From positions 1 to 45,252 of the forward strand of contig JANZZC010000068.1 of NCBI GenBank assembly GCA_026419575.1: a stretch of DNA of 45,252 nucleotides, in the 5' to 3' direction. The translations under genes were made by a program, and so were the position numbers. The notes beneath the pieces were generated by a model. It searched no databases. It had not been told where the DNA came from and saw only the letters and a list, made by a program, of their open reading frames with translations. Origin of the DNA: Thermomicrobium sp. (lineage in GTDB: Bacteria > Chloroflexota > Chloroflexia > Thermomicrobiales > Thermomicrobiaceae). This document shows, piece after piece, positions 8,192-16,292 of the stretch (within the stretch, counting starts at the first letter, position 1; each line of letters opens with the position of its first letter).

Positions 8192-9555
8192 CGGCGCGTT
8201 CGCTCCTGAGCGATCGCCTTCAGGATGTCGTGGCGCGTCACGATACCGACGAGTTTTCCGTCGCGGACGACCGGTACGTGGCGCACGTTCGCCTCGACCA
8301 TCCGCTGGGCGAGTTCGCCGAGCGTCGTCTCTTCGCTGGCTGTCAGCTCGGGCTCGTGCGCGACGGCACCGGCCTTTAGGTTCCGGGCCTCGGCGTAGAG
8401 TTCCTCGAGCCGCTGCGGATCGATCCAACGGCCGAACAGCTGCGGAGCCTGGAAGGCCGAAAACGGAATCGGGCGCTCCTCCATCAGGAAGTCCTCTTCG
8501 CGAATCAGGCCGATCAACTTGCCGTCCGGTGCGACGACGGGGATCGCGCCGATCTGGTGCTCGAGCATGAGTCGCGCGACCTCTTCGAGCGTCGCGTCCG
8601 GTCCGACCGTGATCGGGTTCGGGGTCATGATGTCGCGAACCCGCAGCGGTTCGACGGTTTCCGGCGTTTCCTCGATCGCGCGGCGAACGGCGGGTGGCCG
8701 GTGCAGGAGCAGCGGGACCGTCGTCGCGTGCAGGACGTGCTCCGCGGTCGATCCGAGGAGGACGCGACGGACACCGCTCATGCCGTGCGTGCCCATCGCG
8801 ATGAGCCCGACGTGTTGGCGCACCGCTTCGGCGGCGATCGTCTCCGCTACCTGCCCCTGGGCCACGCTCCAGGTGACGCGGTAGCCGCGGGCACGCACGC
8901 GTTGGGCGACTCCCTCGAGGTAGGTCTCCCAGCGGGCCGGATCTTCATCGTCGACGAGCACGTGGAGGAGATGGAGCGCGATCGCGTCGCGGTCACGTCC
9001 GAGCAGTTCGAGCGCCGTATCGATCGCTTCTTCGGCCAAGGCCGATCCGTCCAACGGGACGAGCACCGGGGAGAGCGGCACGTGCGCGTTGGGAGGCGGG
9101 ATCGGGACGCCAGCTCGCACGACGATCGTCGGCTGGTGCGCGCGCTGGACGACCGAGAACGTCACGCTTCCGACCAGGAGACGAGCGATGCCGAGTCGGC
9201 CGTGACTGCTCAGGACGAGCGCAGCCGCACGCTGCTCGTCGGCGAAGGCGACGATCGACTTGGCTGGTTCGCCGAGCCGCACCTCGACGCGGCAGCGGAC
9301 GCCGGTCACCGCTGCGGCGAGCTTCTCGATCGCCTGGCGGCGCTGCTCGAGCCAGCGTTGGACCAGGCGGTCGACCTGCTCGCCCTCGGCCTCGAGATAG
9401 GAGCGCAGCGACTCGGTGATTTCGACGACGGAGAGCAGCACGAGTTCGCTCCCGAGCCGTTCCGCGACCGCGCGTCCGTAGGGAATCGCGCAGTGCGTCA
9501 CGCGTTCGGGATCGAGGTACGTCGGGAGCACCGGAACGACGACTGGCCCCTGCAT
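8188..9555 (-). CDS. Universal stress protein with two USP domains and a CBS pair
   Basis: Soluble protein of 455 aa. USP domain 1 (~1-145) ends with SSHGRLGIARLLVGSVT. USP domain 2 (~155-300) ends with GTHGMSGVRRVLLGSTAE, the G-2x-G-9x-G-S/T nucleotide-binding pattern of ATP-binding USPs. The C-terminal ~150 residues form two CBS motifs (VRDIMTPNPITVGPDATLEEVARLM... and a second ending VRHVPVVRDGKLVGIVTRHDIL), which usually bind adenine nucleotides. The fusion suggests an energy or nucleotide sensor. It is translationally coupled (4-nt ATGA overlap) to the P-type ATPase downstream, so regulation of that pump is a reasonable inference. The start was placed at the ATG at 9555 because GGGAGGGGAGGAG lies 6 nt upstream; an upstream in-frame codon at 9609 would precede the predicted transcript start. 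Confidence 0.88.
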   Translation of the reverse strand: MQGPVVVPVLPTYLDPERVTHCAIPYGRAVAERLGSELVLLSVVEITESLRSYLEAEGEQVDRLVQRWLEQRRQAIEKLAAAVTGVRCRVEVRLGEPAKSIVAFADEQRAAALVLSSHGRLGIARLLVGSVTFSVVQRAHQPTIVVRAGVPIPPPNAHVPLSPVLVPLDGSALAEEAIDTALELLGRDRDAIALHLLHVLVDDEDPARWETYLEGVAQRVRARGYRVTWSVAQGQVAETIAAEAVRQHVGLIAMGTHGMSGVRRVLLGSTAEHVLHATTVPLLLHRPPAVRRAIEETPETVEPLRVRDIMTPNPITVGPDATLEEVARLMLEHQIGAIPVVAPDGKLIGLIREEDFLMEERPIPFSAFQAPQLFGRWIDPQRLEELYAEARNLKAGAVAHEPELTASEETTLGELAQRMVEANVRHVPVVRDGKLVGIVTRHDILKAIAQERTRR

Positions 9556-9599
9556 GAACCGCTCCTCCCCTCCCACGGTTTTCTGCCGCACTCGCTCGT

Positions 9600-9628
9600 A
9601 GCCTAACACGTTCCGTGACCGACGTCAG
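9600..9628 (-). promoter_or_regulatory. Promoter of the USP-CBS / P-type ATPase operon
   Basis: On the minus strand: CTGACG (9628-9623), 17-bp spacer, TAGGCT (9605-9600). The -10 hexamer is identical to those upstream of both KtrB genes in this window. The predicted start is near 9593, leaving a leader of about 38 nt to the ATG at 9555. Confidence 0.5.
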
Positions 9629-9750
9629 GGAACGGCATCTCCCGCGCCTGCACGCGGGGAGAAAGCGGTGCTCCGGCCGAAGAGCGCTGGCGAGCGATGC
9701 AGTCGACGATCGTCACGAGTGCCTCGGCTGGCGAAACGGGTCGTGCAGTG

Positions 9751-9762
9751 TAATATTGTAAT
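9751..9762 (+). promoter_or_regulatory. AT-rich -10-like element before the RHH-like protein gene
   Basis: TAATATTGTAAT lies about 30-40 nt upstream of the ATG at 9792 and is one of the very few AT-rich stretches in the window. No convincing -35 hexamer was found at the right distance, so this is only a partial promoter call. Confidence 0.3.
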
Positions 9763-9791
9763 CGGCGCAATCGACAGAAGGAGCGAGAACG

Positions 9792-10316
9792 ATGGCGCAG
9801 GATCGGTTCGCTCGAGAAGTGCAAGCCTGGTTCGTCGGCCGGTTGCCGGAAGGCTGGTTCGTCGAGCCGCCGGAAATTCGCTACGACCGCGACGAGATTC
9901 TCGTCGTCGGCCGGCTGTCCGAACCCTCGCTCCCGGAGGGAGCGACCGAAGAGGAGCGACAGGCCGCGTGTGTCGCACGGATCCAGCGGTTCCGCGAGGA
10001 GACGCGCGGCCAACGGATGCGGATCGCGAGCGAGGCGGAGTACCGGTTCGGACGGAAGGTCTCGTGGGGCGCTGCCTGCGGCCCAGTACGGCAGCTCTTC
10101 ACTGTGCTGAGCGTGCCGGTGATGACCCGCTTGCGGCTCGCCGAGCGGCAGGTACTGGACACGCTCGTCGAGGCCGGGATCGCGCGCAGCCGGAGCGAGG
10201 CGCTGGCCTGGTGCGTCCGCCTGGTCGGCCGCCATCAGGCGGAATGGCTCGAGGAGCTGCGGCAGGCGCTCGTCCGTGTCCAGGAACTCCGGCAGGCGGG
10301 CCCGGAGGTCGAGTGA
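9792..10316 (+). CDS. Conserved hypothetical protein with ribbon-helix-helix-like C-terminus
   Basis: Protein of 174 aa with no signal peptide or membrane segment. The N-terminal ~55 residues (WFVGRLPEGWF, EILVVGRL) look like a small alpha/beta unit and are followed by an Arg/Glu-rich helix. The C-terminal ~60 residues read VMTRLRLAERQVLDTLVEAG followed by IARSRSEALAWCVRLVG. This is the strand-helix-helix pattern seen in ribbon-helix-helix DNA-binding or oligomerisation modules. I recognise it as a conserved actinobacterial/Chloroflexota type but cannot name a function. It starts at ATG with AGAAGGAG upstream and is followed 44 nt later by a cytoplasmic HtrA protease gene in the same direction, so the two probably share a transcript. 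A transcriptional regulator or adaptor role is inference only. Confidence 0.6.
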   Translation: MAQDRFAREVQAWFVGRLPEGWFVEPPEIRYDRDEILVVGRLSEPSLPEGATEEERQAACVARIQRFREETRGQRMRIASEAEYRFGRKVSWGAACGPVRQLFTVLSVPVMTRLRLAERQVLDTLVEAGIARSRSEALAWCVRLVGRHQAEWLEELRQALVRVQELRQAGPEVE

Positions 10317-10360
10317 ACGATCGCGCAGAGCGAGTTTCCGAACGAGTGGAGGGTCATCGA

Positions 10361-11401
10361 ATGCTGCGTACGATGTTCTCGGTGCGACCCATCGTCGATC
10401 AGGGTGAAGGTTTCGCGGCCGCCGGCACGGCGATGCCAGCCGACCCGGAGACGCTCCTCGATGCGTTCTCCCAGGCGGTGGTTCGGGTCGTCCAGAGCGT
10501 CGCGCCGGCCGTCGTCGGTCTGCAGGTCGTGCGTCCGGTCGCGACCCCGCAGCGGGTCGCCGAGGTGCCCGGCGCGGGATCGGGCTTCCTCATCACGCCG
10601 GACGGGTACCTGCTCACGAACAGCCACGTCGTGCACCGTGCTCGCCGCATCGTGGTCTCGCTGGCCGACGGGACGGAGCTCCCGGGGACGCTCGTTGGCG
10701 AGGATCCGGCGACCGACCTCGCGCTCGTGCGCGTACAGGCTTCCGGGTTGCCGGTGGCCGAACTCGGCGACTCGGATCGTCTGCAGGTCGGGCAGCTGGT
10801 GATCGCGATCGGCAACCCGCTCGGGCTCCAGGCAAGCGTCGTGACGGGCGTCGTTTCCGCTCTCGGCCGCTCCCTGCGGGGCCCGGACGGCCGGTTGATC
10901 GAGAATGTCATCCAGACGGACGCGCCGCTGAACCCCGGCAACTCGGGCGGGCCGCTCGTCGATACTCGCGGTAAGGTGGTCGGCGTCAATACGGCGATCG
11001 TCGCGGGCGCCCAGGGGCTGAGCTTCGCCGTGCCAGCGAACACCGCGGAGTGGGTCGTCGGTCAGCTGCTGCGCGAGGGACGCGTGCGTCGGGCCTGGCT
11101 CGGCATCGTCGGCGAACTCCGCGCGGTGCCGGGACGCTTCGTCCCTGAGCGCGGAGAGCCGCGGGCAGCGGGGATCGTCGTGCTCCAGGTAGTCGCGGGG
11201 AGCCCGGCGGAGCGGGCCGGTCTCCGGCCGGGCGACGTCATCGTCAGCCTGGACGGTGTCCCGGTCCGGTCGCCGACCGACCTGCAGCGGGCGCTCAGCC
11301 GGGCAGCGATCGGCAGCGTCGTCACGCTCGGTATCGTGCGGCAAGGCAAGTTGCTCGCGCTGCAAGCCGAGCTCGCGGCCGAACCGGCGCGCGAACGCTA
11401 G
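10361..11401 (+). CDS. HtrA/Deg-like serine protease with one PDZ domain, apparently cytoplasmic
   Basis: Peptidase S1C of 346 aa. The catalytic triad is visible as His89 (LLTNSHVV), Asp119 (ATDLALV) and Ser195 (PGNSGGPL), followed by a PDZ domain (~250-340) with GSPAERAGLRPGDVI. The family degrades misfolded proteins, normally in the periplasm. Here the first 30 residues (MLRTMFSVRPIVDQGEGFAA...) have no hydrophobic signal or anchor, so the protein is predicted to stay in the cytoplasm, unlike the lipoprotein HtrA at 16293-17447. The ATG at 10361 follows GGAGGG at good spacing; the frame stays open further upstream but only by passing out of frame through the preceding gene. Its TAG stop lies in a CTAG shared with the stop of the convergent MFS gene. 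Confidence 0.87.
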   Translation: MLRTMFSVRPIVDQGEGFAAAGTAMPADPETLLDAFSQAVVRVVQSVAPAVVGLQVVRPVATPQRVAEVPGAGSGFLITPDGYLLTNSHVVHRARRIVVSLADGTELPGTLVGEDPATDLALVRVQASGLPVAELGDSDRLQVGQLVIAIGNPLGLQASVVTGVVSALGRSLRGPDGRLIENVIQTDAPLNPGNSGGPLVDTRGKVVGVNTAIVAGAQGLSFAVPANTAEWVVGQLLREGRVRRAWLGIVGELRAVPGRFVPERGEPRAAGIVVLQVVAGSPAERAGLRPGDVIVSLDGVPVRSPTDLQRALSRAAIGSVVTLGIVRQGKLLALQAELAAEPARER

Positions 11402-12657
11402 CGCAGGCGGGCGACCTCGGGGAACAGCCGCTGCGCGACCAGGGTGAACGCGAGCGCGATGCTCGCTGCTCCGGCGACGGCGAGCGGTACACCGATCAGG
11501 TCGCCGATCCCGCCGAGCGCCATGGTGCCGAGCGGCATGAGCCCCATCGGGATCAGCGTGTAGAGCGCCATCACCCGGCCGCGGAACTCGTCGGCGACGG
11601 TCAGCTGGATGAGCGTGTTCGTGAGCGCCATGAGCAACGTCTGGCTGGCACCGATGAGGAAGAGCAGTACCGCGGAGAGCGTCACCCAATGCGAGAGCGC
11701 GAAGGCGATTAAGCTCGCCGCGAAGACGATGTTGACGGCGAAGAGCCAATGCCCGCGCTTCCCGCGAGCCCCGAGGTGCCCGACGAGGAGCGCGCCGCTC
11801 AGCGCACCGGCGCCGTTGATGCCCATCAGCGTCCCGTACCCGGCAGCACCGGTGTGCAGGACGTCGCGGGCGAAGACCGGCATGAGCTGGAGGTAGGGGC
11901 GACCCAAGAACGTGGGCACGGCCAGCAGCGTCAAGAGCCCCAGCAGCCGACGGTCCCGCCGCACCGCGCGGAGTCCCCGGCGCACGTGCAGCGACAGCGA
12001 GGCGTTGCCGGTCCTGCTCGGCGGCGAGGGGGCGAGCGTCCAGACGGCCCAGATGACCGGAAGATAGCTCAGGCCGTTGAGCACGAAGGCCCAACCGGTA
12101 CCCGCCGCTGCGACCAGGAGGCCAGCGAGCGACGGCCCGACGACTGCAGCCGCGTTCCAGGCGGCCGAGTTGAGGCCGACCGCGGACGCGACCCGCTCCG
12201 TGCCGACGATGCTCGGCACCATCGCCTGGCGCGCTGGGTTGTCGAACGCCATGACGGTAGCGGTAGCGGCGGCGATCGCCAGGATGTGCCAGGGGCGCAC
12301 GACGCCGGTGAGATCGAGCACACCGAGGAGGAGAGCGAGCGCTGCCGCGAACGACTGCGTCACCAGGAGGATGCGTCGTCGGTCGACCCGATCGGCGACC
12401 GCGCCACCGACCAACGTGATCGTGAGCGTCGGCACAGAGCGGAGGAGCCCGTACAAGCCCAGGTAGAGGGGCAAGTCGGTGAGCGCCAGGATGAGCCAGC
12501 CTTGGGCGACCAGCTGCAACCAGCTGCCGACGTTGGAGACGAGCATGCTCGCCCAGAAGCGCCGGTAGGCAGGGACGGCGAGCGCGCTGCGATCGAACGC
12601 CTCGCGGAGGCGGGAAAGACGCGAGATCGCCGACGCAGCTGGCCGCCCAGTTCCCAT
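11398..12657 (-). CDS. MFS transporter (MFS_3 / EntS-like exporter family)
   Basis: Integral membrane protein of 419 aa with about 12 hydrophobic segments. The loop between helices 2 and 3 carries the MFS signature region GGAVADRVDRRRILL, and TM1 starts with RRFWASMLVSNVGSWLQLVAQGWL, typical of the MFS_3 ('transmembrane secretion effector') group that includes enterobactin exporter-like proteins. Substrate unknown. The start at ATG 12657 has GGAGGG 6 nt upstream; earlier in-frame codons lack a ribosome binding site. It is monocistronic as far as seen: a gene-free tract lies upstream and the tail touches the convergent HtrA gene with a shared CTAG double stop. Confidence 0.85.
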   Translation of the reverse strand: MGTGRPAASAISRLSRLREAFDRSALAVPAYRRFWASMLVSNVGSWLQLVAQGWLILALTDLPLYLGLYGLLRSVPTLTITLVGGAVADRVDRRRILLVTQSFAAALALLLGVLDLTGVVRPWHILAIAAATATVMAFDNPARQAMVPSIVGTERVASAVGLNSAAWNAAAVVGPSLAGLLVAAAGTGWAFVLNGLSYLPVIWAVWTLAPSPPSRTGNASLSLHVRRGLRAVRRDRRLLGLLTLLAVPTFLGRPYLQLMPVFARDVLHTGAAGYGTLMGINGAGALSGALLVGHLGARGKRGHWLFAVNIVFAASLIAFALSHWVTLSAVLLFLIGASQTLLMALTNTLIQLTVADEFRGRVMALYTLIPMGLMPLGTMALGGIGDLIGVPLAVAGAASIALAFTLVAQRLFPEVARLR

Positions 12658-13668
12658 GGTTAGCCCTCCGGACAGCGTCCCGCGGCTACGGTGCCGAGTT
12701 CGTGCGGCCGGGACTCGTGTGCCAGCGGGCAATCATAACAGCGACGCCCCGGTGGGGGTATGGCTCCCGCCCACGGCAAGTACCCGCTCGCTGCGTCTCT
12801 CCCGCCTCCCTCAGCGGGGCGTCCCGGCCTGCGCCCGTTCGCGACAGCGAGCGGGATCAGTCGTCGCGCAGCTCCGGACGCCGCAGCCAAGGTGCACCGG
12901 TCGCGCCTCGCCCGCTCGACGCTCGGGTGGCTCGCTAGCCGGGCACAGCCGACAGGGATCGCTGCGAGGGGCGAGCGGCGCGCCGGCAGCGTCGACCATG
13001 AGACCCGATCGATTCCCGCGGAGCGGACGCGGCGGCCGCCCATCGGAGCGGGACACGCACCGCTCGAGCGTACCGCCGAGCGCGGTATGCCGAGAGGCCC
13101 CCTTCCGATCCGTTCGGGTCGGGCGCTCCCGACCGCTGGAGGGAACCGGGGTGGTCGGCACGTGCCGGTGGGTGCGATGCCGGCGACGTTCCCGAACGAG
13201 CCCGGTCGGGTGACGCCCGCCTCGTCCGACCGGGCCGGGGACGTGATCTGCACCTGCACCGGCCATGACCGTCCTCGGCGAGATGCTCCGCGCTTCCTCC
13301 CGCTGCCACGCGGTACCCCCGCTCCTGTGCGGTCACCGGAGCGGGTAGCGGTCTCCGCGCGTGCCGCGGGCAGCAGCGCGGGTGCAACGATCTCCTGCGC
13401 TGGGCGACGAGGGGCGTGCCGGCCAGGGCAGGCAAGCTCGTTCGAGCGTGTGCGGGCAGCCGCGCCCCTGCGTCGCTCGTGCCCGGCTCCGTCTTTCCGG
13501 TACGGACGCCGGAATGGACGCAAGATCTCCGCGGAGCGTGCGCCTCGGCCGCGGCCGGGGTAACGGGCGCGCGCCCATGCGTCCGTCGGAGCGAGCGCCG
13601 GCACGCTGGCCCCGGTAGGGCGCCCCGCGGCCCCGGCGAGGCGTCCGGGAGGCGCCGGATGCGCCCGA
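12658..13668. other. Long intergenic tract, no credible gene
   Basis: About 1.0 kb between the starts of the MFS gene and the end of the carboxypeptidase gene (both minus strand). Translations in all frames are Arg/Ala/Gly/Pro-rich with no motif and with equal-length antisense frames. No tRNA, tandem repeat or insertion-sequence signature was seen. The MFS promoter must lie near the left end but no clear hexamer pair was found. Confidence 0.5.
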
Positions 13669-14640
13669 CTACGGGGTCGGTTCGCTTCCGGTCGCGGCGG
13701 CGACCCACTCGATGAGGGCGCGGGTGTCCCCGTAGCGGTCCTGACTGCCCAGGACGACGGCGACGTAGAGACGCTCGTCCCTCGTGCGCCAAGCAGCGAT
13801 CAGGCACTGCCCGGCCTCCGGCGTGGTACCGGTCTTGATGCCGACGACGCCCAACTGGCCCAGCAGTTGGTTCGTGTTCTCGAGTTGGAGCACGCGCGCA
13901 TCGGGACCGCCCACTCGGACGGCTGCCTGCCGCAAGGCGACGATCGCCGAAAGCTCCGGATCTTCGAGCAGCGCACGGGCGAGGCGAACGAGATCGGCAG
14001 CGCTCGTCACCTGACCCGGGGCATCGTCGCCGTCCGGGGTGCGCACGACGGTCTGCTCGAGACCGAGCTCGCGCGCCTTGGCTTGCATCGCTGCGAGGAA
14101 CCGTGCTTGCGGTGGTTGGCCGCTCGGCTCCGCGAGCCGTTCGCCCGCGACGCGCGCCAGTACCCGAGCCGCATCGTTCCCCGAGGGCAGCAAGAGGCCG
14201 ATCAGGAGGTCGTGGACGGTGACAGTATCGCCGGCAGCGAGTCCCATGGAGGACTCGACCGCCGGATCGACGACGTCCTCGGGACGAACAGTCACGATCT
14301 CCTCCGAGGGCAGCAGGTCTCGGACGGTGAGCGCGGTCAAGAGCTTGAGCGTGCTCGCCGGGGGGCGGGGCGTCTCGCTGGCTCGTTCCATGAGGACGCG
14401 ATCGCCGGTGAGGTCGACGACGATGGCTGCCTGGGCGGTCAGCGCTGGCGGTGCCGGGGTGGGCGATGGGGTCGGTGTGGGCGGTGGCGGTGTGGGTGAC
14501 GGTGCGGCAGTGGGTGCAGGAGACGGAGAGGAAGACGACGTCGCGTACCATGCCAGGGTGACGCCAGCGATCGCGATGCTGACCGCGAAGAGCAGGAAGG
14601 CGACCCCGAACTCTCGCAGCAGTCGCACCGCTCCGCTCAC
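13669..14640 (-). CDS. Serine-type D-alanyl-D-alanine carboxypeptidase (peptidase S11, PBP5-like)
   Basis: Cell-wall enzyme that trims the terminal D-Ala of peptidoglycan stem peptides. The 323-aa product has an N-terminal membrane segment (~8-33), a Pro/Ser/Thr-rich linker (~35-67) and the S11 domain. All three active-site motifs are present: SxxK as Ser96-Thr-Leu-Lys99, SGN at 153-155 and KTG at 269-271. The C-terminal beta-domain of classical PBP5 is absent, so this is a short, N-terminally anchored form. I chose GTG 14640 because it overlaps the stop of the upstream gene (GTGA) and begins just before the membrane helix; a longer frame reaching 15030 is shadow. It is the last gene of the HtrA - methyltransferase - MpaB-like operon, consistent with an envelope role. 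Confidence 0.85.
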   Translation of the reverse strand: MSGAVRLLREFGVAFLLFAVSIAIAGVTLAWYATSSSSPSPAPTAAPSPTPPPPTPTPSPTPAPPALTAQAAIVVDLTGDRVLMERASETPRPPASTLKLLTALTVRDLLPSEEIVTVRPEDVVDPAVESSMGLAAGDTVTVHDLLIGLLLPSGNDAARVLARVAGERLAEPSGQPPQARFLAAMQAKARELGLEQTVVRTPDGDDAPGQVTSAADLVRLARALLEDPELSAIVALRQAAVRVGGPDARVLQLENTNQLLGQLGVVGIKTGTTPEAGQCLIAAWRTRDERLYVAVVLGSQDRYGDTRALIEWVAAATGSEPTP

Positions 14641-15497
14641 CGGGGCGCTCCAGCGCGTGCGAACCGATCGGGTGGCATCGGCAGCGGCAGGCCTGCTCGT
14701 GCTTCCGGCCAGTGCCGTACCGCCTCCGGAAGACTGCGCCAGATCGTGCGCAACCGCTGGCACCAGCGGTCGAAGCGTCGTCGGTCGTCCGGCGTCCAAG
14801 GAAGGGCGTACGCTTCGCGGAGCCAGTCGGGCAGCAGCCCGATCGTCGACCAGCGCCACAGACGCACGGCCGGGGCGAGCCACCGAGGGTGCGGCGGCTC
14901 GAGCACGCTCATCGCCAGACGGCGCGCGAGCGGGGTCACGCCGATCGTGCCGCTCTCGCGCGCTCGCAGGATCGCTGCCTCGAGTTCCCGCCAGGAGCGC
15001 GGGAACATCCCACGCGGTACCCCCAGCCAACGTTCCATCGCGGTCGCCCCCAGGCAGTACTGGTCGCGCAGCTCCGGGGCCAGCGGCGCGACGAAGCGCT
15101 CGTAGGCCACGATCGTCGCTTCGACCGTCGTCACGTGGACCCAGGCGAGGAGCTCCGGGTCGTGGGCCGAATAGGGCGTTCCGGGCGGGAAGCGGCCGAG
15201 TGGCTCCCGCAGGGTTCCCCGCACACGGTCGTGCGTCCGGGCGATCCGCTCGGCTGCCGCGATCGCGGCAGCGGGGGGACCGAAGGTCAGCGCGCGCATG
15301 GCGCGGACCGTCGCGTCGAGGCGACGCAGGGCGGACCGGTGGTCATCGGCGAAATGCGAGTGCTCGGCGACGCCAGCAGCGACAAGCGGGTGGGCGAGCT
15401 GCGCGAGGATCGCGCGCCCCCAGCCGAGGACGACGATCCGCTCGGCGTTGACGCACTGGACCACAGGTCGGGTGGTGGATCGTGCGGACCTGCTCAC
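14637..15497 (-). CDS. Oxygenase MpaB-like / DUF2236 family protein
   Basis: Soluble protein of 286 aa. Near the N-terminus it shows the family's conserved core: an Arg-containing helix (GWGRAILAQLAHPLVAAGVAEHSHF, residues 26-49) with His36, His46 and His48, then LRRLDATVRAM. DUF2236 members include MpaB (mycophenolic acid cleavage) and are related to latex-clearing protein, where conserved histidines and arginines serve a haem site; function here is unknown. GTG 15497 was chosen as start because it overlaps the preceding TGA (GTGA) and lies just before the conserved region; an open extension upstream to 15764 is Arg-rich and sits inside the methyltransferase gene. It is translationally coupled on both sides. 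It could equally be a non-enzymatic family member. Confidence 0.75.
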   Translation of the reverse strand: MSRSARSTTRPVVQCVNAERIVVLGWGRAILAQLAHPLVAAGVAEHSHFADDHRSALRRLDATVRAMRALTFGPPAAAIAAAERIARTHDRVRGTLREPLGRFPPGTPYSAHDPELLAWVHVTTVEATIVAYERFVAPLAPELRDQYCLGATAMERWLGVPRGMFPRSWRELEAAILRARESGTIGVTPLARRLAMSVLEPPHPRWLAPAVRLWRWSTIGLLPDWLREAYALPWTPDDRRRFDRWCQRLRTIWRSLPEAVRHWPEARAGLPLPMPPDRFARAGAPR

Positions 15498-16282
15498 GGC
15501 TGTCGTGGCTCGCCTCCGACGACGAGCGGCTCGGTCGCTTCCTCTTCCGTTCGCACGACCAGCAGGAGCCGCGGTGACCAGAGTTCGTAGGGTGCGCCGT
15601 CGTCGTTGCCCCAGTACTCGAGCGCCGAGCAGCCCACCCGCCGGCAGAGCTGCGCGAGTTCGCTCGCCGCGTAGAGCCGAAGCGTCCGTTCCGCCTGCTC
15701 GCGTGTTCCGTCCGGCCAAAGCAGTTGCCAGTCGATCCGCAGCGTCCCGGCCGGTAGTTCCCACCGCTGTTGGACGAGCACGAGGAGTCGGTCGAACGTT
15801 CCCCAGAGGCGCTCGACGAAGTCGCGAACCAGGAGTTCGCGGTTGGGCAGTTCGAGGACGATGGTGCCTCCCGAACGGACGGCAGCCAGGAGCGCGCGGA
15901 GGAGCTCCTCGTCGTCCGCCTCGCGTCCGGTCGTCCCGAGGACGAGCCCGGTCGCCAGGACGAGATCAAAAGCGCGTCGGAACGGAAGCCGGTGAGGATC
16001 GCGGCGGAGCCAGTGCACCGGGGCAGGGCTGCTCCCGATCCGCTGGCGGAGGTGCTCCAGCAGCGAGGCGAGCGGTTCGACGACCGTCGGATGCACGCCG
16101 CGGGCGGCCAGTTCACCGACGAGCTCCGCGGTCGGTGCGAGTACCAGCACGTCGCTGCCGCTGCGGAGGAGGTTTCGTTCCCGGAGCGTGTCGAGCAATC
16201 GGCGACGCGCCGGGTCGACCGGCGCGGGCCGACCGAACCCACGGATGAGTTCCTCGAAGATGACTTCACGCGGGCTCGTCAT
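15494..16282 (-). CDS. Class I SAM-dependent methyltransferase-like protein
   Basis: Soluble protein of 262 aa. The order of elements fits a Rossmann methyltransferase: a first strand VLVLAPTAELVGELAARG, an acidic residue ending strand 2 (VVEPLASLL), FDLVLATGLVLG as motif-IV-like strand, then SGGTIVLELPNRELLV and a C-terminal region about side-chain geometry (LAQLCRRVGCSALEYWG) typical of small-molecule methyltransferases. The usual glycine-rich motif I (GxGxG) is replaced by APTAE, so SAM binding may be altered or lost. The substrate is unknown. It starts at ATG 16282 with GAGGAGG upstream, 10 nt after the HtrA lipoprotein gene, and its TGA overlaps the GTG of the next gene. Confidence 0.65.
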   Translation of the reverse strand: MTSPREVIFEELIRGFGRPAPVDPARRRLLDTLRERNLLRSGSDVLVLAPTAELVGELAARGVHPTVVEPLASLLEHLRQRIGSSPAPVHWLRRDPHRLPFRRAFDLVLATGLVLGTTGREADDEELLRALLAAVRSGGTIVLELPNRELLVRDFVERLWGTFDRLLVLVQQRWELPAGTLRIDWQLLWPDGTREQAERTLRLYAASELAQLCRRVGCSALEYWGNDDGAPYELWSPRLLLVVRTEEEATEPLVVGGEPRQP

Positions 16283-16292
16283 CCGAACCTCC

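Noticed and set aside
8192-8428. Longer N-terminus for the P-type ATPase
   Set aside because: The extra 79 residues are Arg-rich and overlap the CBS domain of the upstream gene; ATG 8191 gives the normal family start and an ATGA overlap.
12660-13604. Open frame of 314 codons on the minus strand in the second gene-free tract
   Set aside because: Same random-like composition; no motif, no ribosome binding site, ends inside the MFS leader.
14440-14530. GGTGTGGGCGGTGG-type repeats as a possible simple-repeat element
   Set aside because: It is the coding sequence of the Pro/Thr/Ser linker in the carboxypeptidase, read on the minus strand.
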